Assembly (NCBI RefSeq): GCF_947498515.1
Contig: NZ_CANMKO010000014.1
Location: forward strand, 26,848 to 90,847
Origin: an uncultured Pelagimonas sp.
Lineage (GTDB): Bacteria > Pseudomonadota > Alphaproteobacteria > Rhodobacterales > Rhodobacteraceae
DNA length: 64,000 nt
Reading direction: 5' to 3'
Notes under the pieces: model-generated
Databases searched by the model: none
The model's input: only the letters and a program-made list of their open reading frames with translations
What the model was told of the DNA's origin: nothing
In this document: positions 18,142 through 27,513 of the stretch, in pieces
Numbering within the stretch: the stretch's first letter is position 1
Layout: each line of letters begins with the position of its first letter
Position numbers and translations under genes: made by a program

Positions 18142-19641
18142 ATGCTAGATCAGTTCCTTCTCGGATTGTCCGTTGTACTTCAACCCACTGTGTTGATCTA
18201 TGCGTTTTTTGGGGTGTTTCTGGGCCAGCTCATCGGCGTTTTGCCCGGAGTTGGGGCAATCACCGCGATTTCACTCTTGCTTCCGGTGACCTTCTACCTA
18301 GATGCCACAACATCGATGATTTTGCTGGCGGGGATCTATTATGGGTCTCAATACGGTGGGTCGATCGCCTCAATTCTGATGAATTTGCCGGGCACGCCTT
18401 CGTCTGTGGTGACTTGCCTTGAGGGCTATCCTTTGGCGCAAAGCAATCGGGCTGGTCTGGCTTTGTTTGTGGCGGCCTTTTCCTCCTTTGTTGGGGGGAT
18501 GGTCGGTGTCGCGATCCTTGTGTTGGCCGCGATCCCTATGACGATCATTGCCTTGAAGTTTGGCGCGCCGGAATATGCGATGCTTGTGATTTTGGGGTTG
18601 TTGGCGGCCTCGATGATCGGGACGGGATCGCAGATTAGATCCTTTGCTATGGTTGTCCTTGGGATCGCCTTGGGGTTGGTCGGGGCTGATGCGACAACCG
18701 GGTACTACCGTTTTGTTGCTTTGCCTGAGCTTGCCGACGGAATTAGCCTTGTGTCTCTGGCTATGGGGCTTTTCGGGGTCAGCGAGATTATCCGCAACGC
18801 GTCGAAACGCCGGCCGGCCAACGCGCCGCATTTGTCGATCAGCATGCGAGACGTCATTCCAACGCGCGAACAGGCGCGCTCACTTGGGATGCCGATCCTG
18901 CGCGGGTCCAGCATAGGCAGCTTCTTTGGTGCATTGCCAGGCACGGGTGCAGCCATTGCGTCCTTCATGGCCTATGCGATGGAAAGACGGTTTTCGAGAT
19001 CACCTGAGAAGTTTGGCAAAGGCCACCTTCCCGGTCTGGCAGCCCCTGAATCCGCCAACAATGCAGCCTCACAAACCGGATTTATCCCAACGCTAACCTT
19101 GGGCGTTCCGGGCGATGCGGTGATGGCGTTGATTGTCGGGGCGCTGATCCTGAATGGGATCATCCCGGGGCCACGATTGATGGTTGATCAGCCTGACCTG
19201 TTTTGGGGCGTTATCGCCAGCTTCTTTGTCGGCAATATCATCCTGCTGTTGATCAACATTCCCCTTATCAAACTCTGGGTGCTGTTGCTGCGCATTCCTT
19301 ACCAAAAACTCTATCCGATCATCGTGGTGATGATCTGTGTCGGGGTCTATTCGCATCGTACCAGCGTGACGGATGTCGTGTTGACACTGGCCTTTGGCAT
19401 CCTTGGGTACTTGATGAAGAATTACCGATTTGAGCCAGCACCCGTGCTTTTGGGCTTTGTTCTTGGGCCACTTCTTGAAGACAATTTCCGCCGCACCATG
19501 CTGCTCTATGGGGGTGACTTTTCGGTCTTTGTGACGCGCCCTATCAGCGCTGTTTTGGTCGCGGGGTCCGTTTTCCTGATCGGTTTTGCGATTTTCTCAA
19601 GCGTTTCAAACCGGAACAAATCCAACCGCGCGACAACATGA
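18142..19641 (+). CDS. tctA: TctA-family large transport subunit
   Basis: 499 residues with about twelve transmembrane segments. The family signatures are present: GQLIGVLPGVGAITAISLLLP at about residues 27-47, YYGSQYGGSIASILMNLPGTPSSVVT at about 63-88, and in the second half FFGALPGTGAAIASF and SQTGFIPTLTLGVPGDAVMALI. It is the channel-forming subunit of a tripartite tricarboxylate transporter. The ATG at 18142 comes two bases after the tctB stop. Substrates of such systems range from citrate to phthalate and other aromatic acids; the pathway context here favours an aromatic or dicarboxylic acid. Confidence 0.92.
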   Translation: MLDQFLLGLSVVLQPTVLIYAFFGVFLGQLIGVLPGVGAITAISLLLPVTFYLDATTSMILLAGIYYGSQYGGSIASILMNLPGTPSSVVTCLEGYPLAQSNRAGLALFVAAFSSFVGGMVGVAILVLAAIPMTIIALKFGAPEYAMLVILGLLAASMIGTGSQIRSFAMVVLGIALGLVGADATTGYYRFVALPELADGISLVSLAMGLFGVSEIIRNASKRRPANAPHLSISMRDVIPTREQARSLGMPILRGSSIGSFFGALPGTGAAIASFMAYAMERRFSRSPEKFGKGHLPGLAAPESANNAASQTGFIPTLTLGVPGDAVMALIVGALILNGIIPGPRLMVDQPDLFWGVIASFFVGNIILLLINIPLIKLWVLLLRIPYQKLYPIIVVMICVGVYSHRTSVTDVVLTLAFGILGYLMKNYRFEPAPVLLGFVLGPLLEDNFRRTMLLYGGDFSVFVTRPISAVLVAGSVFLIGFAIFSSVSNRNKSNRATT

Positions 19642-19716
19642 GCGTACGGTGCGCCTTTTCTAGCCCGAGGCGACATCGACAAAACAAACAGGGCTTTTCG
19701 AACTGGGAGGAAGAAC

Positions 19717-20676
19717 ATGATTAGAAAACTACTTACAGCGCTGCCACTTGCCGTGGCTTTTGCAATGCCGGTGGCTGCAGAAGATTTCCCTGATCGGTCC
19801 CTGCGGATTGTCCATGGGTTTGGGGCCGGTGGGAATGCCGATACGGTGTCCCGGATTATAGCGGAAGAGATGTCCAAATCTCTGGGTCAACCGGTTGTGG
19901 TTGAATCGCGTCCTGGCGCTGGTGGGACAGTGGCCTCTGGCTATGTGTCGAAAGAAGATCCAGATGGATACACGATGCAGTTGATGGTCGGCGGTCATGC
20001 CGTTGCTGCGGCACTCTATAACAGCCTTCCTTATGAATCTGTTGATGGGTTCACCTTTATCTCAACCCTTGGTCAGTTCCCGTTCATGGTTGCTGCAAGG
20101 TCAGGTGAATATGCCTCAATGGAAGCCTTGATCGAGGCGGCCAAAGCGTCGCCGGGATCCATCAAAATCGGGCATTCTGGTGTCGGGTCGACCCAGCACC
20201 TTACCGGAGAGCTTTTGGCGCTGCGGACCGGGGCCGAATTCTTGCACATCCCCTACAAGGGGGGCGCAGCCGCGTCGACGGCGCTGATGGGTGGTGAAGT
20301 TGATGTTGTCATCGATACAGGCACGGTGATCCGCCCACAGGCCGATGCAGGTGTTTACGACATTCTTGCGATCACTTCGGGCCAGCGTTGGCCTGATGCG
20401 CCTGATCTTCCTACCGTTGCAGAAACGGTTGCACCTGACTTTGACGTCGTATCATGGACTGGAATTGGCATGCCTGCCGGTGTTCCAACCGAGATTTCCG
20501 ACAAGGTGCGTGGCGCTGTTCACGCAGCATTGGCCACGCCAGCCGTCAGCGACAAAATCGCGTCGCTCGGGGCCAAGCCTTCGCCGTCAACCGGTGAGGA
20601 AATGACCAATCTGATTGCTGGTCAAATCGCAGTTTGGACAGATGTGATTGCGACCGCTGGCATCGACAAGCGCTAA
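19717..20676 (+). CDS. tctC: TctC/Bug-family periplasmic substrate-binding protein
   Basis: 319 residues with a clear signal peptide (MIRKLLTALPLAVAFAMPVAA, cut before EDFP). The mature part has the Bug family marks: FPDRSLRIVHGFGAGGNADTV, GQPVVVESRPGAGG, the substrate loop region IKIGHSGVGSTQHLTGELL, and PYKGGAAASTALMGGEVDVV. It captures substrate in the periplasm for the TctBA pair encoded just upstream. A GGGAGGAAGAAC site precedes the ATG. Bug proteins bind carboxylates, including aromatic ones, through two bridging waters. Confidence 0.92.
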   Translation: MIRKLLTALPLAVAFAMPVAAEDFPDRSLRIVHGFGAGGNADTVSRIIAEEMSKSLGQPVVVESRPGAGGTVASGYVSKEDPDGYTMQLMVGGHAVAAALYNSLPYESVDGFTFISTLGQFPFMVAARSGEYASMEALIEAAKASPGSIKIGHSGVGSTQHLTGELLALRTGAEFLHIPYKGGAAASTALMGGEVDVVIDTGTVIRPQADAGVYDILAITSGQRWPDAPDLPTVAETVAPDFDVVSWTGIGMPAGVPTEISDKVRGAVHAALATPAVSDKIASLGAKPSPSTGEEMTNLIAGQIAVWTDVIATAGIDKR

Positions 20677-20740
20677 GCGAATTTGGCCCACCGGTTTCGC
20701 ATCGGTGGGCCATTAAACCGGACACAAGAGGACCTGCATC

Positions 20741-21112
20741 ATGACGACGCCCAAGCCCGAGGACCTATACGCCAGTATGTTGCGGCAAACTCTTTACGTC
20801 ATCACAACCTCACCGGCCCGCGGCCCCGGAATGCAAGACGTCCTTGCGCAACATCTTGACTATCAAATCAAAATGGAGCGCGACGGAGTGCTGTTTGGCG
20901 CTGGGCCGCTGTTCAAGGACGGCGAGACCGCCCCTTATGCCGGCATGATCATCGTTCGTGCAAAGGATGAGGATGAGGCTCGTCGGCTTGCGGACATCGA
21001 TCCGTTTCATGCCGCAGGTTTGCGAACATACACGCTAACACGATGGATGCTGAACGAAGGCGCAATGACCTTTTCGGTGCGCTATTCGGACCAATCCGTC
21101 GTCGTAAAATAA
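20741..21112 (+). CDS. YciI-family protein
   Basis: 123 residues with one YCII domain, a small alpha-beta barrel. Landmarks: LYVITTSPARG, LAQHLDYQIKMERDGVLFGAGPL with the conserved His, MIIVRAKDEDEARRLADIDPFHAAGL with the conserved Asp-Pro, then LTRWMLNEG. Relatives include enzymes acting on muconolactone-type or chlorinated intermediates and many uncharacterised proteins. Its place between a carboxylate importer and an aldehyde dehydrogenase suggests a role on a pathway intermediate. AGAGGACC precedes the ATG. Confidence 0.8.
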   Translation: MTTPKPEDLYASMLRQTLYVITTSPARGPGMQDVLAQHLDYQIKMERDGVLFGAGPLFKDGETAPYAGMIIVRAKDEDEARRLADIDPFHAAGLRTYTLTRWMLNEGAMTFSVRYSDQSVVVK

Positions 21113-21138
21113 CGTCAATTAACGTCAATTAACGTCAA
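21111..21138 (+). repeat. Short tandem repeat, 10-bp unit x 2.8
   Basis: The unit AACGTCAATT is repeated almost three times starting inside the stop codon of the YciI-like gene and ending just before the GGGAG site of the aldehyde dehydrogenase gene. It sets the spacing between the two coding regions and could vary in copy number. Confidence 0.8.
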
Positions 21139-21152
21139 ACTGGGAGACCGCG

Positions 21153-22589
21153 GTGTCGGACCAAAAGCAAAATTTCATTGGTGGGGCTTGGGTTTCAGGC
21201 GAGCCAGCTGAGAACGTCAACCCATCGAACACTGCAGACATCGTTGGTCTTTACGCCCGCGCAAATGTGGCCCAAGCCAACGACGCGATTGCGGCCGCCA
21301 AGGCGGCATTTCCGAGTTGGTCACGCAGCGGATTGATGGAGCGTCACGCCATTTTGCGCCGGGCATCTGATGAAATCCTTGCGCGCAAGGATGAGCTTGG
21401 GCGGTTGTTGTCCCGCGAAGAGGGCAAGACCCTTGTAGAAGGCATCGGTGAGACCGTTCGCGCGGCTCAGATTTTTGATTTCTATGCCGGCGAAGCCCTT
21501 CGGTTGAGTGGCGAAAGCGTACCGTCGGTTCGCCCCGATGTTGGCGTAGAAGTCACCCGAGAAGCGGTTGGCGTGGTCGGTATCATCACCCCTTGGAATT
21601 TTCCGATTGCGATACCGGCGTGGAAACTGGCCCCCGCGATTTGCTATGGCAATACGGTTGTCTTTAAACCGGCCGATCTCGTGCCCGGGTGTGCGTGGGC
21701 TTTGGTGGATATTTTGCAGCGCGCGGGTCTTCCGGGTGGCGTGTTGAACCTTGTCATGGGGCAGGGATCAGTCGTGGGGCAAACAATTGCGCAAAGCCGC
21801 GATGTCGACGCGCTGACCTTTACCGGATCACAGGGGACGGGGGCGGCACTTGCCTTGGAATCCGCCAAGTTGATGCGCAAATCCCAAATGGAAATGGGCG
21901 GCAAAAACCCCTTTGTCGTTCTGGCTGATGCTGATCTTGATGTGGCCGTTGATTGCGTGACTCAAGGCGCGTTTTATTCGACTGGGCAACGGTGTACGGC
22001 CTCGTCCCGGATCATCGTACAAGAGTCCATTCATGATCGCTTTTTGGAAGTTTTGACCGAACGTGTCACTGCCTTGAAGGTTGGAGATGCGTTGGACGCA
22101 AGCACTCACATCGGCCCAGTGGTGGATGAAAGCCAGCTGGCGCAGAACGAAGACTATATCCAAATTGGACAGGCAGAAGGCGCACGCCTTGTTGTGGGTG
22201 GTGAGCGAATATCCGGAGCAACGCAGGGGTTTTACCAACGTCCTGCGCTGTTTGCAGAATGTAGCAATGACATGCGCATTGCGCGTGAAGAGATATTTGG
22301 CCCAGTCGCGGCGGTCATATCAGTCAAAGACTATGATGAAGCGCTGGCCGTGGCTAATGACACCGATTTTGGCCTATCCGCGGGCATCGCGACATCGAGC
22401 TTGAAACACGCAACACATTTCAAGCGAAACTCAGAGGCTGGCATGGTGATGGTCAACCTGCCAACCGCTGGTGTTGACTTCCACGTCCCGTTTGGAGGTC
22501 GCAAAGCGTCGAGTTTTGGAGCCAGAGAGCAGGGGCGCTATGCTGCTGAATTTTATACAACAGTCAAAACGGCCTACACAATGGCCTAG
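21153..22589 (+). CDS. NAD(P)-dependent aldehyde dehydrogenase
   Basis: 478 residues, standard ALDH length. The nucleotide-binding region is IITPWNFPIAIPAWKLAPA (about 147-165), the catalytic Glu is in EMGGKNPFVV (about 249) and the catalytic Cys in STGQRCTASSRI (about 283). The sequence resembles the succinate-semialdehyde / ketoglutarate-semialdehyde group (C-terminal VPFGGRKASSFGAREQG). GTG start after TGGGAG. In the pathway it probably oxidises a semialdehyde produced after ring cleavage; the exact aldehyde cannot be read from sequence. It follows the 10-bp tandem repeat and precedes the CoA-transferase gene by 129 bases. Confidence 0.9.
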   Translation: MSDQKQNFIGGAWVSGEPAENVNPSNTADIVGLYARANVAQANDAIAAAKAAFPSWSRSGLMERHAILRRASDEILARKDELGRLLSREEGKTLVEGIGETVRAAQIFDFYAGEALRLSGESVPSVRPDVGVEVTREAVGVVGIITPWNFPIAIPAWKLAPAICYGNTVVFKPADLVPGCAWALVDILQRAGLPGGVLNLVMGQGSVVGQTIAQSRDVDALTFTGSQGTGAALALESAKLMRKSQMEMGGKNPFVVLADADLDVAVDCVTQGAFYSTGQRCTASSRIIVQESIHDRFLEVLTERVTALKVGDALDASTHIGPVVDESQLAQNEDYIQIGQAEGARLVVGGERISGATQGFYQRPALFAECSNDMRIAREEIFGPVAAVISVKDYDEALAVANDTDFGLSAGIATSSLKHATHFKRNSEAGMVMVNLPTAGVDFHVPFGGRKASSFGAREQGRYAAEFYTTVKTAYTMA

Positions 22590-22718
22590 CCCATAAACGC
22601 GCTGTAAGTTGAGGCTATGCCGCCCTGCACATGGCGTAGCCCGCGCTTTTGCAGAGCTGTTTGGCCGGGCCTCAGAACCTCATCCATTTGACGTTCAGAC
22701 AACAGAGTAGAAATCAGA

Positions 22719-23975
22719 ATGAACAACCCCATCACGCCGGGTGCTCTTTCCGGCATCAGAATCCTTGATCTCACACGCATCCTTGCGGGCCCATGGGCGA
22801 CGCAGATTTTGGCCGATCTTGGCGCTGAGGTGATCAAAATTGAGCGCCCCGATGGCGGGGATGACACGCGCAGTTGGGGGCCGCCAAATATCACGGACAC
22901 CAAAGGACGGGATCGTGGGGCCGCCTATTTTCACGGCGCAAACCGAGGCAAGAAATCAGTTGTTGTCGACATGGCCCACCCGCAAGGGCAGGAGGTTCTA
23001 CGGGCCTTGGCCAAAACCTCGGATGTTGTCATCGAAAATTTTAAGGTTGGCGGGTTGGCAAAATACGGGCTGGATTATGCCGGGTTGAAACAGGTCAAAT
23101 CAGACATCGTTTACTGTTCGATTACTGGCTTTGGCCAAACGGGCCCCTATGCCGATCGCGCCGGTTATGATTTCTTGATACAGGCAATGGGTGGCCTGAT
23201 GAGCGTCACCGGACAACAAGATGGCACGCCAGGAGCCGAACCGATGAAGGTCGGCGTGGCGTTAACCGATGTGCTGACGGGGCTTTATGCGGTCATCGGG
23301 ATTTTGTCTGCGTTGCGCCATCGCGATGCCACGGGGGAGGGCCAGCATATTGATCTGGCGCTTTTGGATGTTCAAATCGCGGCTTTGGCCAACCAAGCGA
23401 TGAACTATTTGGCGACGGGGGTTTCGCCCAAACGTCTTGGTAATACTCACCCCAGCATCGTGCCGTATCAAGCGTTTGAAACCAGCGATGGGCATGTGAT
23501 CCTTGCTATTGGCAATGACGGGCAATTTGCACGGTTTTGCAAGGTGGCGGGTTTGCCGGGCTTGGCCGAGGATTCACGTTTTGCCACCAACCCTGAACGT
23601 GTTCGCAACCGCGAAACGCTCATCCCGATTTTGCAGGGTGTTATGTCGGGGCGAAGCATGGATGATTGGATTGCAGCTTTGAATGCGCAAAGTGTTCCGA
23701 TCGGACCAATCAATGATTTGGAGCGGGTTTTCAACGACCCACATGTCAAGGCGCGCGGCATGCAAACAAAACCCGTTGCCAAAGATGGTGCCGAACTTTT
23801 GGGTGTCGCTTCGCCTTTGAACCTATCGCTCACCCCGCCCATTGCGCCAAAGGCTGCACCGGAATTGGGCGCGGACACATTTAGCGTTTTGTCTCAGGTT
23901 CTGGATCCGGATGCCTTTGATATCAACGAATTGCAGAAGGTTGGTGCTGTGCTGCTGGGAGGCGGAAAATCGTAG
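22719..23975 (+). CDS. Class III CoA-transferase (CaiB/BaiF family)
   Basis: 418 residues. Class III signatures: ILDLTRILAGPWATQILADLGAEVIKIERP (about 11-40), HGANRGKKSVVVDMAHPQG (about 73), DVVIENFKVGGLAKYGLDY, GFGQTGPYADRAGYDFLIQAMGG, and the catalytic Asp in VGVALTDVLTGL (about 180). The family transfers CoA between carboxylic acids such as succinyl-CoA and an aromatic, dicarboxylic or hydroxy acid. As the last gene of the run it would activate the substrate or a late acid intermediate. The upstream 129-base gap contains no obvious terminator, so it may still belong to the operon. Confidence 0.9.
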   Translation: MNNPITPGALSGIRILDLTRILAGPWATQILADLGAEVIKIERPDGGDDTRSWGPPNITDTKGRDRGAAYFHGANRGKKSVVVDMAHPQGQEVLRALAKTSDVVIENFKVGGLAKYGLDYAGLKQVKSDIVYCSITGFGQTGPYADRAGYDFLIQAMGGLMSVTGQQDGTPGAEPMKVGVALTDVLTGLYAVIGILSALRHRDATGEGQHIDLALLDVQIAALANQAMNYLATGVSPKRLGNTHPSIVPYQAFETSDGHVILAIGNDGQFARFCKVAGLPGLAEDSRFATNPERVRNRETLIPILQGVMSGRSMDDWIAALNAQSVPIGPINDLERVFNDPHVKARGMQTKPVAKDGAELLGVASPLNLSLTPPIAPKAAPELGADTFSVLSQVLDPDAFDINELQKVGAVLLGGGKS

Positions 23976-24186
23976 CACGCTTGTCCCCGAGGAACGCGGT
24001 TGCGTTTGCATGGGAAACAACCTGGCATGTCGAGATTCAAAATCAGTACACTTCCCAAATCCAAATGATAGTGCAACGGCGCTATCAAGAACTGCCCCGA
24101 CGCAGCACGAAAAGTGTGATCCTTGGCCGTCATGGCAAAGGCGACACCGACCTCACGGACGGCACCGCAACTGCTATGTTGCCCGG

Positions 24187-25372
24187 TCACTGATCGCTTG
24201 CGGCTGGGCATATGAAACCGTCGAAGAAGCCAGCCAAACCTACGCAATCATCAAGCGGCTGGATTTTTGCGATGAATTGTTCATGACGCACGACAACCAG
24301 CGCAACATTGCCTCGGTCCAACCCTGGGTAATCAAAAATGTCTGGGCCATAGTTAAGATCGGGGCAGAATACCTTTTCGTATTCGATCAAATCGTAGCGC
24401 TCTTTGTTCGGGCAAAAGCAGCTTTGGTAACTTTTTGATCGCCACATTCTGGTGGGCAGTTCGCAACACAACGCGAAGGTCAAAAACGCTGTCGATATCA
24501 GCGCCTCGCGCAGTGACTTTCACAATGGGCCTATTGGTGTCACTCGCTAAAAATCTGCATAGCGCGGCAACCTCGCCATCCGCCGATCTGACATCGCCGT
24601 TACCAGCAAAAGCAAAAGCAAAAAGCCGTTAGCGCCCATCGGCCTTGACCGTGTGACCCAGATGCATGGGCTTGCCGTCGCCCAGCGTTATGAAAGGGGC
24701 AGAGTGAAACCGCATTCCAACCCTTAGGCCTTTTGCACGGTGCTGGTGCTCGTCCGCGGCTGTGATCAAGAATGGGGCATAGGTCGTCTCAACACCCGCA
24801 GTTTATTGACCGTGCTTTTCAAATAACGTTGGAATGGGGCGGCTTGGGTGGCGTCTTTGGGTTTGGAGCTGAACAGGCGTGCCATGTCGCGGTCGAATTC
24901 GAATGGCTCCGTTGCTTTGGCGCAGCGTTTTTGGGAATAGCCACGCAACAGGGCAGGGGCGGCTTGGCCACGCAGCACAGCGGCCAATGTCCAGCCGAGG
25001 TTGAACGTATCGGCCTTCGAAACATTCATGCCCTGATCAGCCTTTGGGCTATGGGTATGACAGGCGTCTCCTGCGATCGTTGTCTTTGACATCATCAAAT
25101 GAGTCACCAACGCGCTGACCAAATTGCATAGGCTGATCACCAAGCCACATCTTTGACATCAAGCTTATCAGGGGACAGGATATCGCGAGCTTCGGAAAAA
25201 AGCATATGTGATGTGACACCGCGATCCGCCGCACATTCATCCCGATAAAGCGCGTCGAACTCGATATACATGCGAACCAAGTATCCACCTTTGCGCGGGA
25301 TAATGAGAAGGCTGCCAAGGTGTGCGGACAGGATTGCGGCTTTGAGCCGGATGTCGGGGGGGGCTGATGTCA
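24187..25372 (-). pseudogene. Decayed phenol 2-monooxygenase-type FAD hydroxylase
   Basis: Minus-strand homology runs through several frames. At 25372-25150: DIRLKAAILSAHLGSL, GGYLVRMYIEFDALYRDEC, ARDILSPDKLDVKDVAW then a stop. At about 25100-24770: the FAD-binding IAGDACHTHSPKADQGMNVS, TFNLGWTLAAVLRGQA, FDRDMARLFSSKPKDA. Further on: the dimerisation/C-terminal domain with VGMRFHSAPFITLGDGK, VTARGADIDSVFDLRV, IEYEKVF, and a last frame giving ALVVVRHEQFIAKIQPLDDCVGLAGFF to 24187. The N-terminal FAD GxGxxG part is absent; a broken IS3 element begins just past 25380 and probably removed it. Intact relatives hydroxylate phenols or hydroxybenzoates. Its closeness to an extradiol-dioxygenase-like operon suggests a lost first step. 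Confidence 0.82.
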
Positions 25373-25390
25373 GCGCCTATGGGGCCACAT

Positions 25391-27066
25391 AGGGTGATTT
25401 GCTAAGAGAGGTTTTGTTGCTCATCGTAACCACCAAGGAGTGGACGATGAGAACGACAAGTAAGAGCTCAGGCGAGAATATCGTCAAGGATATCAAACGC
25501 GCCACGCGCAAGCATTAGTCATCCGAAGAAAAGATTAGGATCGTGCTGGATGGTCTTCGCGGCGAAGATAGCATTGCTGATCTGTGCCGCCCTTTGCCCA
25601 ACAGGGTCATGCAAGGGATGATCCAGAGAGGGGCGAGGGCATATCGCAGGGCGTTTACTACAAGTGGTCTAAGGATGTCATGGACTGCTGAGGGAGCGCC
25701 ATCGGTTCGAGTAACCGATAACAGGATAAGAAGCGGCTAGCAGGTGACACAGCGAGGGCTGCAAACACTGATGAGGTCAAGGAACTGCGTCGCCAGGCAA
25801 AGGATCTCAAAGAGGTGGTTGCGGTATAGACGCTTGTACTGCGGCTTCTAAAAAAAAGCATGACAGGCGATGGGGGCGACCACGAATGTGATACCCTGCA
25901 TCTGAGACGTTGGAGATCATACGGCGGGTCGAGGAAAGCCACCTGTCGGCACGCCTGAAGCTGGCCAAGCTTAGCATTCCGCGCACCACGTTCTATCGTT
26001 GGGGTACGACCGGTACCTTCAGCGCGGTGAATCTGGACTGAAGGATCAATCTCCCAAGCCAAAACACGTCTGGAATCGGGTGCCCGACCTGGTGAAGCGC
26101 AAGGTTGTCGACTTCGCCTTGCAGGAGACGGAACTGTCACAGCGCGAGCGAGCGGTGACGTTCACTAATCGGGAGCGCTATTTTGTCTCAGAATCCACGG
26201 TGTGCCGGACACTGAAGGCCCATGATCTGATCACAAGCCCTGCGGTCATCGTGCCTAGGGCTGCCAACGAGTTCAAAGAAAAGACAACTGGGATCAATCA
26301 GCTTTTGCAAACAGACTTCACCTACATCAAGGGCTGGGGCTGGCTCTATCTCTGCATTCGCCCATTGACCTCGGACCAATGGCGGACAAGGGCTCATTCC
26401 TCGACGACTACAGCCGCTGCATCGTCTCATGGAAGCTCTGCTACCATCGCCCGGCAGGGTATTGCACAGCAATGTTCCGAGAGGGAAACAGGTGGGCTGA
26501 AGACGTTACCGATACGTTGGAGCTCGCCCTAAAGGCGTCTGGTTGCGACCAGGTTCACGTCGTCCACAAGCCACGTCTGCTCAGCCCCTTTCGGGATTAT
26601 GCTGCGCATAACCCTGTCGGGCAGTGGACAACGGATCTAGCTACGTCTCAGGGGATTTGGCTGAGTGGTTGCAGGACAAGGGGATGAAGCACTCTCGCGG
26701 TGCGCCATATCATCCGCAAACCCAAGGCAAAATACCTCTCGTGACATTGCCGCGCAATGCACTGCCAGGCGGTGGAACGCGGGCACCAGACCTTAAAACA
26801 CCGCATCTTGCTAGAAAACGACTTCCTGCCAGGTGATCTTGAAGCCAAGATCGAAGCCTTCGTCGACCACTATAACCATCAGCGCTACCACGAGAGCCTG
26901 AACAACGTCACACCCGCTGACGTCAACTTCGGGCGTAACCAAGCCATTCTAAAGCAACGCGAAAGGACCAAACAAAAGACACTCGAAGCGCGACGCTTGC
27001 ATCACCGCCAGCACGCCTCACAATCAAACCAAACAGAAGAGCCAAACTCTCTCTTAGTTTAGGCCG
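25391..27066 (+). mobile_element. IS3-family insertion sequence, inactive
   Basis: A full-length but heavily mutated IS3 element. OrfA begins near 25447 (TTSKSSGENIVKDIKRATRK, a TAG, then SSEEKIRIVLDGLRGEDSIADLC) and is then disrupted. OrfB is recoverable in pieces from about 25910 to 27060: YDRYLQRGESGLKDQSPKPKH, VSESTVCRTLKAHDLI, LLQTDFTYIKGWGW, LELALKASGCDQVHVVHKPRLL, DNGSSYVSGDLAEWLQDKGM, and FVDHYNHQRYHESLNNVTPADV. The ends carry related inverted sequences, CTAAGAGAGGTTTTG near 25402 and the complement of ACTAAGAGAGAGTTTGG near 27057; exact borders are estimates. Several frameshifts and small insertions make the transposase dead. Confidence 0.82.
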
Positions 27067-27228
27067 CCTTTGGACCCAAAAACTCTGATGACGCACGAGT
27101 CTGGGCCTCACCCAGCCATTTCAGCATAAACACGCAGCAATGCCGCAAGAAGACTGGTCATTGGTGACCCTTGCAGTGAAATTTGGGCTAGTTGACGGCC
27201 ATGCAGGACTTAGTGGCCACTCAATAAT

Positions 27229-27513
27229 CTAGCCAAAAGTTCTGACTGCCATAACAAGGTAGATGCAGATAGTAGCCGTCATCGCAACGTCGCGCCAAAA
27301 AGGCTCACGTATCCCCGCGTCTTTTCTCTGACCTGCTCCGTATCCCGTCATGATCCTCTGGCCCACCCAAAAAAGCCTGTAAAATATGCGGGGTATTCGA
27401 GGGTAATCTGCCAAGCGCCCACAGAATAATTCGACCGATTGAGGATACAGGACATGGGCAAGTGCTGAAGTGTAAACCAATAAACCGAGTGTAACGGCAA
27501 GTACGAGTATCAA
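27229..27513 (-). CDS. Small two-helix membrane protein, unknown
   Basis: 94 residues, not recognised. The first 23 residues are hydrophobic (LILVLAVTLGLLVYTSALAHVLYP), a polar middle follows (VELFCGRLADYPRIPRIFYRLFWVGQRI), and residues about 75-90 form a second hydrophobic segment (VAMTATICIYLVMAV). The start would be TTG at 27513 with an AGGAGA site ten bases upstream; no ATG lies upstream in frame before a stop. The protein-like composition argues for a real gene, while its solitary position in decayed DNA argues for caution. Confidence 0.42.
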   Translation of the reverse strand: MILVLAVTLGLLVYTSALAHVLYPQSVELFCGRLADYPRIPRIFYRLFWVGQRIMTGYGAGQRKDAGIREPFWRDVAMTATICIYLVMAVRTFG

